NCBI RefSeq assembly: GCF_003116815.1
Contig: NZ_QDKQ01000057.1
Span: forward strand, 124,001 to 188,000
Direction: 5' to 3'
Length of the DNA: 64,000 nt
From: Caulobacter endophyticus
GTDB lineage: Bacteria > Pseudomonadota > Alphaproteobacteria > Caulobacterales > Caulobacteraceae
Positions 1-8,330 of this stretch are shown here, one piece after another; positions within the stretch are counted from its first letter, which is position 1; the number at the start of each line of letters is the position of its first letter. Both the position numbers and the translations under genes were made by a program. The notes beneath the pieces are model-generated. The model was given only the letters and a program-made list of their open reading frames with translations, was not told where the DNA came from and did not search any database.

Positions 1-813
1 CGCCTGCGGCCGATGCCGGTGGTCATGGTCTCCAGCCTGACCCAGGCCGGGGCCGAGATGACCCTGCGCGCGCTGGAGCTGGGCGCCGTCGACTGCGTGG
101 GCAAGCCCACCACCGCCACCGGCACCGCCGAGGCGCTGGCCGAAGTCGCCGAGAAGGTGAAGACGGCGGCCCGCGCCTCGGTCCGCACCAAGGCCGACGC
201 GCCCGCCGCCCCCGCTCGCCGCGGCGCGTACCTGCCTTCGGGCGACGTCGTGGCCATCGGCTCGTCGACGGGCGGCGTGGAAGCCCTGCTGACCATCCTG
301 TCGCAGTTTCCCGAGACCTGCCCGCCGACGGTCATCACCCAGCACATGCCGGCGACCTTCACCGCCAGCTTCGCCGCGCGCCTCGACCGCGCCAGCGGAG
401 CCAAGGTGCAGGAAGCCGTCGACGGTGCGCCGCTGGAAGTCGGCAAGGTCTATGTCGCCCCCGGCGGCGCCACGCACCTGGAAGTCGTCCGCTCGGCCGG
501 CCTGCGCTGCCGCCTGGTGGCCGGCGACCCGGTCAGCGGCCACCGCCCCTCGGTCGACGTGCTGTTCCGCTCGGTGGCCCAGGCCGTCGGCGACAAGGCC
601 GTCGGCGCGATCCTGACCGGCATGGGCCGCGACGGCGCTCAGGGCCTGCTGCAGATGCGCCAGGCCGGCGCCCGCACGGTGGGCCAGGACGAGGCCAGCT
701 GCGTCGTCTACGGCATGCCGCGCGCCGCCCAAGAAATCGGGGCCGTGGAGAAGCAGGTTTCCCTGTCCTCCATCGGCCAATCCATCCTCGATCTGGCCTC
801 CGCGAGGCGATAG
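1..813 (+). CDS. cheB: Chemotaxis protein-glutamate methylesterase CheB (5' end outside window)
   Basis: C-terminal part of CheB, which demethylates and deamidates receptor glutamates and sets chemotactic adaptation in the cytoplasm. The frame is open from base 1, so the gene starts upstream. The first ~45 residues are the end of the receiver domain ([20 protein letters not shown], then the conserved lysine in GKP). A variable linker follows, then the methylesterase domain with the serine motif AIGSSTGG, the histidine motif ITQHMP and the aspartate motif [10 protein letters not shown], the expected Ser-His-Asp triad. The stop lies 4 nt before cheYII, so they are co-transcribed. Identification is secure; only the N-terminus is missing. 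Confidence 0.95.
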   Translation, partial: RLRPMPVVMVSSLTQAGAEMTLRALELGAVDCVGKPTTATGTAEALAEVAEKVKTAARASVRTKADAPAAPARRGAYLPSGDVVAIGSSTGGVEALLTILSQFPETCPPTVITQHMPATFTASFAARLDRASGAKVQEAVDGAPLEVGKVYVAPGGATHLEVVRSAGLRCRLVAGDPVSGHRPSVDVLFRSVAQAVGDKAVGAILTGMGRDGAQGLLQMRQAGARTVGQDEASCVVYGMPRAAQEIGAVEKQVSLSSIGQSILDLASARR

Positions 814-817
814 TCCC

Positions 818-1207
818 ATGCCCCAAGCAAGCTCCATTTCCGTTCTCGTCGTCGATGACCAGCTGACCATGCGGGCGCTGATCCGAAATGCGCTGCAGCA
901 GATCGGCTTCAAGGACATCCGCGAGGCTCCCGACGGCGAAGAGGCTCTCAAGAACCTCCTGGCCAAGCCGGCCAACCTGGTGATCTCGGACTTCAACATG
1001 CCGAAGATGGACGGCCTGGCCCTGCTGCGCGCCGTGCGCTCGCATCCGCCGATCCGCCAGACCGCCTTCGTCATGCTGACCGGCCGCGCCGACCGCGAGC
1101 TGGTGCAGCGCGCCGTGCAGTTCGGGGTCAACAATTACTGCGTCAAGCCGTTCACGGTGCAGGGCCTGCGCGACAAGATCGAGCAAGTGTTCGGACAGCT
1201 GACATGA
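818..1207 (+). CDS. cheYII: CheY-type single-domain response regulator
   Basis: A 129-residue stand-alone receiver. The acidic pocket is Asp13-Asp14, the phosphoacceptor is Asp58 in [11 protein letters not shown], the switch threonine is Thr88 and the conserved lysine is Lys110 in CVKPF, so every catalytic position is present. It has no output domain and would signal to the flagellar motor or compete for CheA phosphate. It sits between cheB and cheD, and its stop overlaps the cheD start, indicating translational coupling. The name follows the Caulobacter crescentus che1 cluster order; which CheY binds the motor cannot be told from sequence. Confidence 0.93.
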   Translation: MPQASSISVLVVDDQLTMRALIRNALQQIGFKDIREAPDGEEALKNLLAKPANLVISDFNMPKMDGLALLRAVRSHPPIRQTAFVMLTGRADRELVQRAVQFGVNNYCVKPFTVQGLRDKIEQVFGQLT

Positions 1208-1779
1208 TCGGCAGGGATTATTCTCACGACGACGAGCTGCGCGCGACCAAGGTCCACGTGACCCAGGGCGAGAGCCATGTCTCGACCGACCCCAACGTGG
1301 TGATGACCACGGTGCTGGGCTCGTGCATCGCCGCCTGCATCCGCGATCCCCAGGCCGGGGTCGGCGGCATGAACCACTTCCTGCTGCCCGACGCCGGCGA
1401 CGGCCGGAGCGGCAGCGGCGGCGACGCCGTGCGCTATGGCGCCTACGCCATGGAACTACTGATCAACGGCCTGCTGAAGAAGGGCGCCCGCCGCGAGCGG
1501 CTGGAAGCCAAGATCTTCGGCGGCGGCAAGCTGTTCGACAGCCTGTCGGACGTCGGCGCCAGCAACGCGGCCTTCGCCGAGCGCTTCCTGCGCGACGAAG
1601 GCATCCCGATCGTCTCGTCCAGCGTCGGCGGAGTCTCGGCCCGCCGGGTCGAATTCTGGCCGGTCACCGGCCGGGTGCGCCAGCGCCTCGTGGCCGTCGA
1701 CAACGCGCCGCAGGAAGTGCGTCGTCCCGCCCCCATTCCCCAGCCTGCGTCCAACGCCGGCGACCTGGAGCTGTTCTAG
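1204..1779 (+). CDS. cheD: Chemoreceptor glutamine deamidase CheD
   Basis: CheD deamidates specific glutamines on methyl-accepting chemotaxis proteins. The 191-residue protein carries the catalytic motif [10 protein letters not shown] with Cys41 and the histidine in GGMNHFLLP at His58; the 17-residue Cys-His spacing is that of the family. The start overlaps the stop of cheYII by 4 nt (ATGA). The C-terminal tail after about residue 150 is proline-rich and looks unstructured. Next to cheB it completes an adaptation module of esterase plus deamidase. Confidence 0.94.
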   Translation: MIGRDYSHDDELRATKVHVTQGESHVSTDPNVVMTTVLGSCIAACIRDPQAGVGGMNHFLLPDAGDGRSGSGGDAVRYGAYAMELLINGLLKKGARRERLEAKIFGGGKLFDSLSDVGASNAAFAERFLRDEGIPIVSSSVGGVSARRVEFWPVTGRVRQRLVAVDNAPQEVRRPAPIPQPASNAGDLELF

Positions 1780-1784
1780 TCCTC

Positions 1785-2174
1785 ATGACCGCCCCGTCGA
1801 CCGCCGCCGCCGCTCTCATCGTCTCGCCGGATCACCAGCTTCCGGTGGGCGAGCTGTCGCGCCGGCTGGCGGCCGAACTGGCGGCCGCGGCGATGATCTG
1901 CCGCGAGTGCGAGCACGTGGCGGGCGAACTGGCCACCGGCGGCGCGGCGCTCGAGAACATCACCCGCCTGCAGGCCCTGGACGAGCTGAGCCAGCGCCTT
2001 CACGGCCTGTCCGACGTTCTGGCCCGCATCAGCCAGCATGCCTCGGGCGAGTGGAGCCTGTCGGTCGATCCGCTGCTCGAGGGCCTTGGCCTGGCCGACC
2101 TTGTCGTGCGTCTGCGTTCGGACCAGGAGCATGCCGGCTGGGGCGCCGAGGCCGGCGAACTCGACTTCTTTTGA
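1785..2174 (+). CDS. cheU: CheU-like small chemotaxis protein
   Basis: A 129-residue, alanine- and leucine-rich, mostly helical protein with no signal peptide and no motif I recognise. It starts 5 nt after the cheD stop and ends 7 nt before cheYIII, so it lies inside the operon. Its place between cheD and cheYIII matches cheU of the Caulobacter che1 cluster, and the name rests on that position rather than on a domain. The predicted long amphipathic helices suggest a protein-interaction role, which is inference. The C-terminus ends in two phenylalanines. Confidence 0.75.
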   Translation: MTAPSTAAAALIVSPDHQLPVGELSRRLAAELAAAAMICRECEHVAGELATGGAALENITRLQALDELSQRLHGLSDVLARISQHASGEWSLSVDPLLEGLGLADLVVRLRSDQEHAGWGAEAGELDFF

Positions 2175-2181
2175 GGCTTCG

Positions 2182-2784
2182 ATGCCCGAGCCGCTCAATC
2201 CATCGACGCGGATAAACCTCGAGCGCGCCACCGTGCTGGTGCTCGACGACAACGGCGCGTCCCTCGACATCCTGTCGGGCGTCGTCTCCGGCTTTGGCGT
2301 GCGCACCCTGCACCGCGCTGAGTCGGTCAAGGACGCCCAGGCGCTGGTGAAGATCCACACCTTCGACCTGATCATCAGCGACGTGCAGATGCCTGAGGTC
2401 GACGGCTACGAATTCATCCAGTGGCTGCGGCGCGAGGCGTCCGAGCAGAACCGCTACGTTCCGGTGATCCTGGTCACCGGCCACACCCGCATCTCGCAGA
2501 TCTACAAGAACCGCGACGCGGGCGCGAATTTCACCGTCGCCAAGCCGATCACGCCCAAGGTGTTGCTGGAGCGGATCTTCTGGGTGGCGCGCGAGGAACG
2601 AGCCTTCATCGAGTGCGATACGTACATCGGGCCCGATCGACGGTTCAAACACGAGGGGCCGCCGCCGGGGACGGACGGCCGACGCAAGGACGACCTTCAG
2701 GGGGAGGTTGGGGATGCCCAGGAGCCCAACATGTCCCAAGAGGAAATCAACAATCTGATGAAGATCGCGAAGGTGCAGATATGA
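2182..2784 (+). CDS. cheYIII: CheY-like response regulator with C-terminal extension
   Basis: A 200-residue protein with an N-terminal receiver (about residues 15-135): acidic pair Asp22-Asp23, phosphoacceptor Asp67 in IISDVQMPEVDG, Thr99 and Lys121. After it come about 65 further residues containing YIGPDRRFKHEG and a charged, Gly/Pro-rich stretch, then a short helical end (MSQEEINNLMKIAKVQI). That extension distinguishes it from cheYII and could bind a partner. The chosen ATG follows the cheU stop; an in-frame ATG further upstream lies within cheU and is unlikely. The stop overlaps the cheE start (ATGA). Confidence 0.9.
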   Translation: MPEPLNPSTRINLERATVLVLDDNGASLDILSGVVSGFGVRTLHRAESVKDAQALVKIHTFDLIISDVQMPEVDGYEFIQWLRREASEQNRYVPVILVTGHTRISQIYKNRDAGANFTVAKPITPKVLLERIFWVAREERAFIECDTYIGPDRRFKHEGPPPGTDGRRKDDLQGEVGDAQEPNMSQEEINNLMKIAKVQI

Positions 2785-3236
2785 CCGTTCGCAAGTTCCG
2801 TCCGCCCAACCGCCTGGCCTCGATGATCAAGGACCGCGGCGGCATCCTGGCCAAGGATGCGGTGGCCGCGGCCGAAGCCAACATCGAGACCCTGCGCGAA
2901 AGCTCGCTGGCGGCGCTGGACGCCGCGCTGGAGGCCATCGAAGCCCGCTTCGGCCCGGTCGCGCCCGATCGCGGCGGCGAGGACTTCGAGACCCTCTACA
3001 CCATGACCCTGAAGATCGTGGACGTATCCGGCTTCGCGGCTGACGCCGGGGTCGACGAGGCGGCGGTGTCGCTGTGCGCCCTGGTGGACGCCTGCGCCGA
3101 GGCCAAGGCCTGGCGATGGGACGCCGTCGACGTCCACCTGTCGGCCCTGCGCCTGCTGCGCAACGTCGGGGCCAGCCTGCCGGCGGAGCATCGCCGGGGC
3201 ATGCTTGAGGGCCTGCACAAGGTCGTTCAGCGCTGA
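2781..3236 (+). CDS. cheE: CheE-like protein, last gene of the che operon
   Basis: A 151-residue, mainly helical cytoplasmic protein with no catalytic motif that I recognise. Its ATG overlaps the cheYIII stop by 4 nt, so it is translationally coupled. The position as last gene, after cheYIII, matches cheE in the Caulobacter che1 cluster. A basic start (MTVRKFRPPNRLASM) is followed by a long alanine-rich helical region. The molecular role is not known to me; a helper for phosphorylation or localisation of the che system is only a guess from location. Confidence 0.78.
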   Translation: MTVRKFRPPNRLASMIKDRGGILAKDAVAAAEANIETLRESSLAALDAALEAIEARFGPVAPDRGGEDFETLYTMTLKIVDVSGFAADAGVDEAAVSLCALVDACAEAKAWRWDAVDVHLSALRLLRNVGASLPAEHRRGMLEGLHKVVQR

Positions 3237-3286
3237 AATCCCCGCTTTCGTAGCGCCGGCGCCACGCTCGCGCCGGTCGTTGCAAC

Positions 3287-3384
3287 TGTTACCGGTCCCA
3301 TCACTTGATGCGTTCTCCGGTGTTTGTTACGCGTTCGTTGCTACCGGTGTCAGAGAACTCCAACAAGGAGTGACACCGGTTTCC
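3287..3384 (+). promoter_or_regulatory. Three ACCGGT-centred LacI-type operator candidates
   Basis: Upstream of the TBDR lie three 14-mers centred on ACCGGT: TGTTACCGGTCCCA (3287-3300), TGCTACCGGTGTCA (3339-3352) and TGACACCGGTTTCC (3371-3384). The middle one is the most symmetric. Together the second and third also form a perfect 10-bp inverted repeat, ACCGGTGTCA/TGACACCGGT, with CTCC/GGAG pairing inside. CG-centred palindromes of this type are typical LacI/GalR-family operators, often controlling sugar uptake. The regulator is not encoded in the window. Confidence 0.5.
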
Positions 3385-3491
3385 AGAATGACGGCCGAGA
3401 ACGGTCGCGCGGGAAGGACGCGGGACTGTTTCGAAGCCACGGCGGGGTCGTCCAAGACCACGTCGCAACGAAACGAACGGGAGGAGGAACA

Positions 3492-6341
3492 ATGTCCTAC
3501 GGACATGCTGCGCGCCTGCGCGCTCTGAAGATCAGCGTCTCGGCCGGCGCCGTCGCCATGGCCCTGGCGGCCGCGGGTTCGGCCATGGCCCAGGAAGCCC
3601 AAGCGACCACCGAGGACGACGCCGTCGAGGCCGTCGTGGTCACCGGCTTCCGCAACAGCCTGGCCAAGGCCCTCAACGTCAAGCGCGAGGAAGCCGGGGC
3701 CGTCGACTCGATCCTGGCCGAGGACATCGGCAAGTTCCCCGACCTCAACCTGTCGGAATCCATCCAGCGCATCCCGGGCGTGGCCCTGGCCCGCGACGGC
3801 GGCGAAGGCCGCCAGATCTCGGTGCGCGGCCTTGGTCCCCAGTTCACCCGCGTGCGCATCAACGGCATGGAAGCCCTGACCACGGCGGGCAGCGCCGACT
3901 CGTCGGGCGGCACCAACCGCGGCCGCTCGTTCGACTTCAACATCTTCGCCTCGGACCTGTTCAACTCGATCACGGTGCGCAAGACCGCCGAGGCGACGAC
4001 GGAAGAGGGCTCGCTGGGCGCCACGGTCGACCTGCGCACCGCCCGTCCGTTCGACTACAACGGCTTTGCGATGTCGGCCTCGACCCAGGCCAGCTTCAAC
4101 GACCTGTCGGAGAAGGCCACGCCCCGCGGTGCCTTCATGATCTCCAACACCTGGGCCGACGGCAAGTTCGGCGCCCTGTTCTCGATCGCCTACACCAAGC
4201 GCAAGATCGTCGAGGAAGGCCACAGCACCGTGCGCTGGGCCACCGGCAACGCCTTCTCGCCGGGCTTCGACGCCGTGCCGAACGGCGCCGGCCTGCCGAC
4301 CACGGCCAACACCACGCCCACGGCCGTGGCCAACAACGCCGCCCTGCACCCGCGCTTCCCGCGCGTCGACCGCTTCAACAGCGACCAGGAACGCCTGGGC
4401 GCGACCCTGGCCCTGCAGTTCCAGCCGTTCGAAGGCACGACGATCTCGTTCGACGCCCTCTACGCCGACCTGAAGGGCACCCGCGAGGAGGCGTACCTGG
4501 AGGCCCCGTCCTTCAGCACCGGCGGCGCCTGCACCGCGGCCAACGTCGCCACCAGCTGCGGCATCGCCGACACCAACGTCGTCTCGTCGACCATCCAGGA
4601 CGGCGTGATGGTCAAGGGCGTGTTCGACGACGTCGACCTGGCCGTCGAGAACCGCTTCGACAAGCTGCGCACCAAGTTCACCCAGTTCTCGCTGACCGGC
4701 GACCACCAGATCAACGACAACTTCACCATCCACGGCTTCGTCGGCCACTCGGAGTCGGACCACACCAACCCGATCCAGACGACGCTGCGCTTCGACTACT
4801 TCAACGTCGACGGCTACGGCTTCGACTACACCGACAGCCGCAATCCGAAGTTCAACTACGGCAACGCCGCGCTGACCGACCCGACCAAGTGGCGCCTGAC
4901 CCAGATCCGCCTGCGCCCGCAGACGGCGCTGAACACCTATGACGCCGCCCAGGCCTGGGGCGTCTACAAGCTGAACGACGCTTGGTCGATCAACGCCGGC
5001 CTGAACTTCAAGCAGTACGACTTCGAAACCACCGAGATGCGCCGCACGGTCGGCACCACGACCAACCAGGAAACGGCTATCCCGACTGCCATCGCGGGCA
5101 TGTCGCTGGCCAACTTCTCGACCCTGGCCACCCTGGGCGGCACGCAGACCATCATCCCGAGCATCGCCAAGGCCGTCTCGGCGCTCAGCCTCTACGACCC
5201 GACCGCCTACGGCGGCGCCTTCCGCCTCGGCGCCGAGCCGTCGCTGGGCAACAACCGCAGCGTCACCGAAGAGAACCGCGGCGGCTACGCCCAGGCCGAC
5301 TTCCGCACCGAAGTGGGCGACTGGGGCCTGCGCGGCAACTTCGGCGTCCGCTACGTGAAGACCAAGCAGTACGCCACCGGCTACACCTATGTCGGCGGCG
5401 CGCCGGTCGCGATCTCGGCCGGCCGCGAGTACGACGACACCCTGCCCTCGATGAACCTGGTGCTCGAGCCCAGCGAGAACTTCCTGATCCGCTTCGGCGC
5501 GGCCAAGGTGATGTCGCGTCCCGACCTGGGCAGCCTGACCCCGGGCTCGACGGTCAGCGTCTCGGGCACCGCCCGCAGCGTCACCGCCGGCAACCCGAAC
5601 CTGGACCCGTTCCGCGCCAAGACCTTCGACCTGGCGTTCGAATGGTACTTCCAGAGCCAGGCCCTGCTGTCGCTGGCCCTGTTCCAGAAGAACATCGACA
5701 GCCTGGTGCAGACGGTCACCACCTCGACCACCTTCACCGGCAACCCGTTCGGCATCCCCGACAGCGTCGCCGTCGCCGCCTGCGGCACGACGGTCGGCTG
5801 CAGCCCCTCGGCGCAATGGAACTTCTCGACCCCGGTCAACACCGACGGCGGCAAGGTCAAGGGCTTCGAGGTCAATTACCAGCAGCCGTTCAAGTTCCTG
5901 CCCAGCTTCCTGGCCAACACCGGTGTTCTGCTGAACTACACCTACGTGAAGTCGGACGTGAAGTACGTGAACTCGGCGGGCGCGGTCGTCGCCTCGACCG
6001 ACCTCACGGGCCTGTCGCGCAACGGCTACAACGCCACCCTCTACTACGAGGACGCCAAGTGGAGCGCCCGCGTCTCGGCCTCGTACCGCGACCGCTACCT
6101 GACCCGCGTGCTGGGCCAGGAGAACACCGCCGCCGCCCCGGTGCTCTATGACGGCACCAACGAGACCTTCAATGTCGACGCCTCGGTGCAGTACACCCTG
6201 AACGACCAGTTCAAGATCACGCTGGAAGGGGTGAACCTGACCGACGAGTACCAGGACCAGTTCACCGGCGCCCAGAACATGCCGGTGGTCTACCACCACA
6301 CGGGTCGCGAGATCCTGCTGGGCCTGCGCTACAAGTTCTGA
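3492..6341 (+). CDS. TonB-dependent receptor, Xanthomonas/Caulobacter type
   Basis: Outer-membrane active transporter of 949 residues, powered by TonB-ExbBD. A signal peptide (about 1-33, ending SAMA before QEAQ) is followed by a TonB-box-like EAVVVTGFR (46-54), a plug domain with ESIQRIPGVALARDGGEGRQ and ISVRGLGPQFTRVRING, and a long beta-barrel ending in aromatic Phe (LGLRYKF). The plug sequence is that of the family to which the maltose receptor MalA belongs, so a carbohydrate ligand is plausible. The ATG is chosen because GGAGGAGG precedes it by a few bases and the signal peptide begins there; an upstream in-frame ATG lacks both. LacI-type operator candidates lie in the 255-bp upstream gap. 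Ligand unknown. Confidence 0.92.
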   Translation: MSYGHAARLRALKISVSAGAVAMALAAAGSAMAQEAQATTEDDAVEAVVVTGFRNSLAKALNVKREEAGAVDSILAEDIGKFPDLNLSESIQRIPGVALARDGGEGRQISVRGLGPQFTRVRINGMEALTTAGSADSSGGTNRGRSFDFNIFASDLFNSITVRKTAEATTEEGSLGATVDLRTARPFDYNGFAMSASTQASFNDLSEKATPRGAFMISNTWADGKFGALFSIAYTKRKIVEEGHSTVRWATGNAFSPGFDAVPNGAGLPTTANTTPTAVANNAALHPRFPRVDRFNSDQERLGATLALQFQPFEGTTISFDALYADLKGTREEAYLEAPSFSTGGACTAANVATSCGIADTNVVSSTIQDGVMVKGVFDDVDLAVENRFDKLRTKFTQFSLTGDHQINDNFTIHGFVGHSESDHTNPIQTTLRFDYFNVDGYGFDYTDSRNPKFNYGNAALTDPTKWRLTQIRLRPQTALNTYDAAQAWGVYKLNDAWSINAGLNFKQYDFETTEMRRTVGTTTNQETAIPTAIAGMSLANFSTLATLGGTQTIIPSIAKAVSALSLYDPTAYGGAFRLGAEPSLGNNRSVTEENRGGYAQADFRTEVGDWGLRGNFGVRYVKTKQYATGYTYVGGAPVAISAGREYDDTLPSMNLVLEPSENFLIRFGAAKVMSRPDLGSLTPGSTVSVSGTARSVTAGNPNLDPFRAKTFDLAFEWYFQSQALLSLALFQKNIDSLVQTVTTSTTFTGNPFGIPDSVAVAACGTTVGCSPSAQWNFSTPVNTDGGKVKGFEVNYQQPFKFLPSFLANTGVLLNYTYVKSDVKYVNSAGAVVASTDLTGLSRNGYNATLYYEDAKWSARVSASYRDRYLTRVLGQENTAAAPVLYDGTNETFNVDASVQYTLNDQFKITLEGVNLTDEYQDQFTGAQNMPVVYHHTGREILLGLRYKF

Positions 6342-6382
6342 TCCGGACTTAGAAGCGCCCCGCCTTCGGGGGGAGGCGGAAA

Positions 6383-6409
6383 GGGCGTCGGCGAAAGCCG
6401 GCGCCCTTT
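6383..6409 (+). terminator. Intrinsic terminator after the TBDR
   Basis: GGGCGTCGGC, loop GAAA, GCCGGCGCCC then TTT: a 10-bp stem with one G-T wobble, 42 bp after the receptor stop. The T-run is short but position and stem fit a factor-independent terminator. Confidence 0.65.
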
Positions 6410-6427
6410 GTCGTGGGTGGAGCACAA

Positions 6428-6542
6428 GGAACCTCCCCCTCTGGGATCGGAGGGGGAGTTGGTGCGAGAGCGGCCGCCCCCTCGAAAGCTGAAAACGCCC
6501 CCCCGCCGGCCTGCGGCCGCCTCCCCCAGAAGGGGAGGTTCC
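6428..6542. repeat. Intergenic C/G-run inverted repeat
   Basis: Perfect 11-bp inverted arms GGAACCTCCCC (6428-6438) and GGGGAGGTTCC (6532-6542) bracket inner C- and G-runs. It lies between the convergent TBDR and TetR genes. The same CCTCCCC...GGGGAGG style recurs near 9431, 36711 and 39073, so this is one member of a dispersed intergenic repeat family. Confidence 0.6.
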
Positions 6543-6556
6543 AGGCTCGCTCGCCC

Positions 6557-7195
6557 TCAGTCCGGCCAGAGGTCCTGGATGTCGCCCTTGCGGTTGAGCA
6601 TGTGGGTGGCGCGCTTGATCAGCATCAGCAGGCGCTCGCGGCGGCCTTCGCCATCGTAGGTCAGGGTGGTGCGGGCCAGGCCTTCGAGCATGAAGCGGGC
6701 CAGGTCGCGGCTGGCCTGGAAGCGCGGGCCGGCGCCGGCATGCAGGATCTTCAGGAAGTGATCGCCGGCCTGGGCGCGGTCGAACTCGGCCTGGGCGGGC
6801 GCCAGCAGGGCCTGGATGGCCGGGTCGGTGCGGCCGGCCGCCTCCAGCTCGGCGAAGGCCAGGAAGGGCTCGCTGTGCAGCAGGTCCCAGTAGCTGTCGA
6901 TGGCGTGCTCGGTGACGTCGGCGCCGGCCGGGATGCTGTCGGCGGCGGCGCGGAACAGGGCCGAGCGGGCCGCCTGGACGTGGGCCACCGCGGCCTCAAC
7001 CAAGGCCTCGCGAGTGGGGAAATGGTAGAGCATCGCCCCGCGCGTCAGGCCCGCGGCGTCGGCGATCACCGGGTTGGTCGCCGCGTGATAGCCGATCTCG
7101 GCGAACAGACGCATGGCGCAGTCGAGGATGCGCGCGCGCGTCTTCAGCGACTTCGGTGTGTCCTTGGCGAGGCGGGCGGCGTCCATCGGGGTCAT
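6557..7195 (-). CDS. TetR-family transcriptional regulator
   Basis: A 212-residue one-component regulator. Residues ~18-65 form the TetR helix-turn-helix (RARILDCAMRLFAEIGYHAA followed by IADAAGLTRGAMLYHFPTRE, with the typical YHF turn). The C-terminal two thirds is a helical ligand-binding and dimerisation domain without a recognisable ligand signature. It faces away from the metallophosphoesterase gene across 310 bp and may control it or itself; I see no clear palindromic operator there. A second in-frame ATG three codons in is also possible as start. The TBDR upstream on the other strand is convergent and terminated. Confidence 0.88.
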   Translation of the reverse strand: MTPMDAARLAKDTPKSLKTRARILDCAMRLFAEIGYHAATNPVIADAAGLTRGAMLYHFPTREALVEAAVAHVQAARSALFRAAADSIPAGADVTEHAIDSYWDLLHSEPFLAFAELEAAGRTDPAIQALLAPAQAEFDRAQAGDHFLKILHAGAGPRFQASRDLARFMLEGLARTTLTYDGEGRRERLLMLIKRATHMLNRKGDIQDLWPD

Positions 7196-7505
7196 CTAGT
7201 GCGGACGATGCTGCGCTGCAACAGTCGTTTTCCCAATCAATGCAAGGGATCGCGGCGGTTTCAAGTCGTCGCGTGAGCGCCCGCCACAACGGCGCCGTCT
7301 GATCGAAACGAGGGCTTACGCAACGGCGCCCGCCGACTCGGCCCGCCCCGGCCGCGAAACAGTCCTTGCGACAGACGACCGCGCCCCAAGCCGAACCCGG
7401 ACGGTTTCATTAAAGCGACATGCAATCAGCTTATCCGCCAACCTAGTTCTCGCTTGGGGAGCGGCCGCTGCGGGGGCGGGAGCCGCGCAGCGCTGGGGAG
7501 CCGTC
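7196..7505. other. Divergent intergenic region, no gene seen
   Basis: 310 bp between the divergent TetR and metallophosphoesterase genes. No RNA gene or convincing ORF. It must hold the promoters of both genes; an AT-rich patch around 7408-7440 (TTTCATTAAAG...) is the most promoter-like part. I could not find a symmetric TetR operator. Confidence 0.5.
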
Positions 7506-8330
7506 ATGGCCGCCGAAACCGAGATCCGCCGCTATCGCAGCATCTTCATCAGCGACGTCCACTTGGGCACGCGCGGCTGCCAGGCCGAGCTGCTGCTCGA
7601 CTTCATCCGCCACGTCGAGTGCGACAAGCTCTACCTGGTGGGCGACATCATCGACGGCTGGAAGCTGCGCAGCGGCTGGTACTGGCCCCAGAGCCATAAC
7701 GACGTGGTGCAGAAGATCCTGCGCCTGGCCCGCAAGGGCGTCGAGGTGATCTATGTGCCCGGCAACCACGACGACCGGGTGCGCGACTTCTGCGGCACCC
7801 ACTTCGGCGGCGTGGTCGTGGCCCGCGACGTGATCCACGAGGCGGCCGACGGCAAGCGCTACCTCGTGGTCCACGGCGACGAGTTCGACGGCGTCGTGCA
7901 GCACGCCAAGTGGCTCGCCTTCCTCGGGGATTGGTCCTATAGAACCATCCTCATGCTGAACACCTTGCTCAACCGCGCGCGGCGGAGGATGGGGTTCGGC
8001 TACTGGAGTCTCTCGGCCTATCTGAAGGTCAAGGTGAAGAACGCGTTGCAGTTCATCGAGAACTTCGAAGCCGCTGTCGCCGACGAAGCCCGTCGGCGCG
8101 GCGTCGACGGCGTCATCTGCGGCCATATCCACAAGGCCGAGATGCGGGAGATCGACGGTATTCTTTACGTCAACGACGGTGACTGGGTTGAAAGCTGCAC
8201 CGCTCTGGTGGAGCATATGGACGGCCAGCTCGAAATCCTCGAATGGTCCAAGATGAGGTCCTGGTCGGTTATCGACCGGGCCCGGGCGCTCGCCGTCGAG
8301 CCCCCGTTGCCGGAGCCTGCCGCCGCCTGA
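7506..8330 (+). CDS. Metallophosphoesterase, LpxH/UDP-diacylglucosamine pyrophosphatase-like
   Basis: A 274-residue calcineurin-like phosphoesterase. Metal ligands are visible in order: Asp17 and His19 (ISDVHLG), Asp47 (VGDIIDG), Asn87-His88 (PGNHDD), His123 (VVHGDEFD) and His207/His209 (CGHIHKAE). This arrangement resembles LpxH, which cleaves UDP-2,3-diacylglucosamine in lipid A synthesis. Caulobacter is known to use LpxI for that step, so this protein may act on another lipid-linked or nucleotide-sugar substrate. Its TGA overlaps the ATG of the glycosyltransferase (TGATG), so the two are translationally coupled and probably serve one envelope pathway. Confidence 0.85.
   Translation: MAAETEIRRYRSIFISDVHLGTRGCQAELLLDFIRHVECDKLYLVGDIIDGWKLRSGWYWPQSHNDVVQKILRLARKGVEVIYVPGNHDDRVRDFCGTHFGGVVVARDVIHEAADGKRYLVVHGDEFDGVVQHAKWLAFLGDWSYRTILMLNTLLNRARRRMGFGYWSLSAYLKVKVKNALQFIENFEAAVADEARRRGVDGVICGHIHKAEMREIDGILYVNDGDWVESCTALVEHMDGQLEILEWSKMRSWSVIDRARALAVEPPLPEPAAA

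Noticed and set aside
3327..6425. 1032-codon open frame on the minus strand opposite the TBDR
   Set aside because: It mirrors the third-position GC bias of the receptor gene, has no start with a ribosome binding site, and the predicted product is low-complexity (Arg/Gly/Val/Asp). Same reasoning rejects antisense frames elsewhere.
6428..6542. CRISPR-like repeats
   Set aside because: Only inverted C/G runs, with no direct repeat-spacer array; no cas gene in the window.
7196..7505. TetR operator in the divergent gap
   Set aside because: I could not find a convincing palindrome of 14 bp or more.
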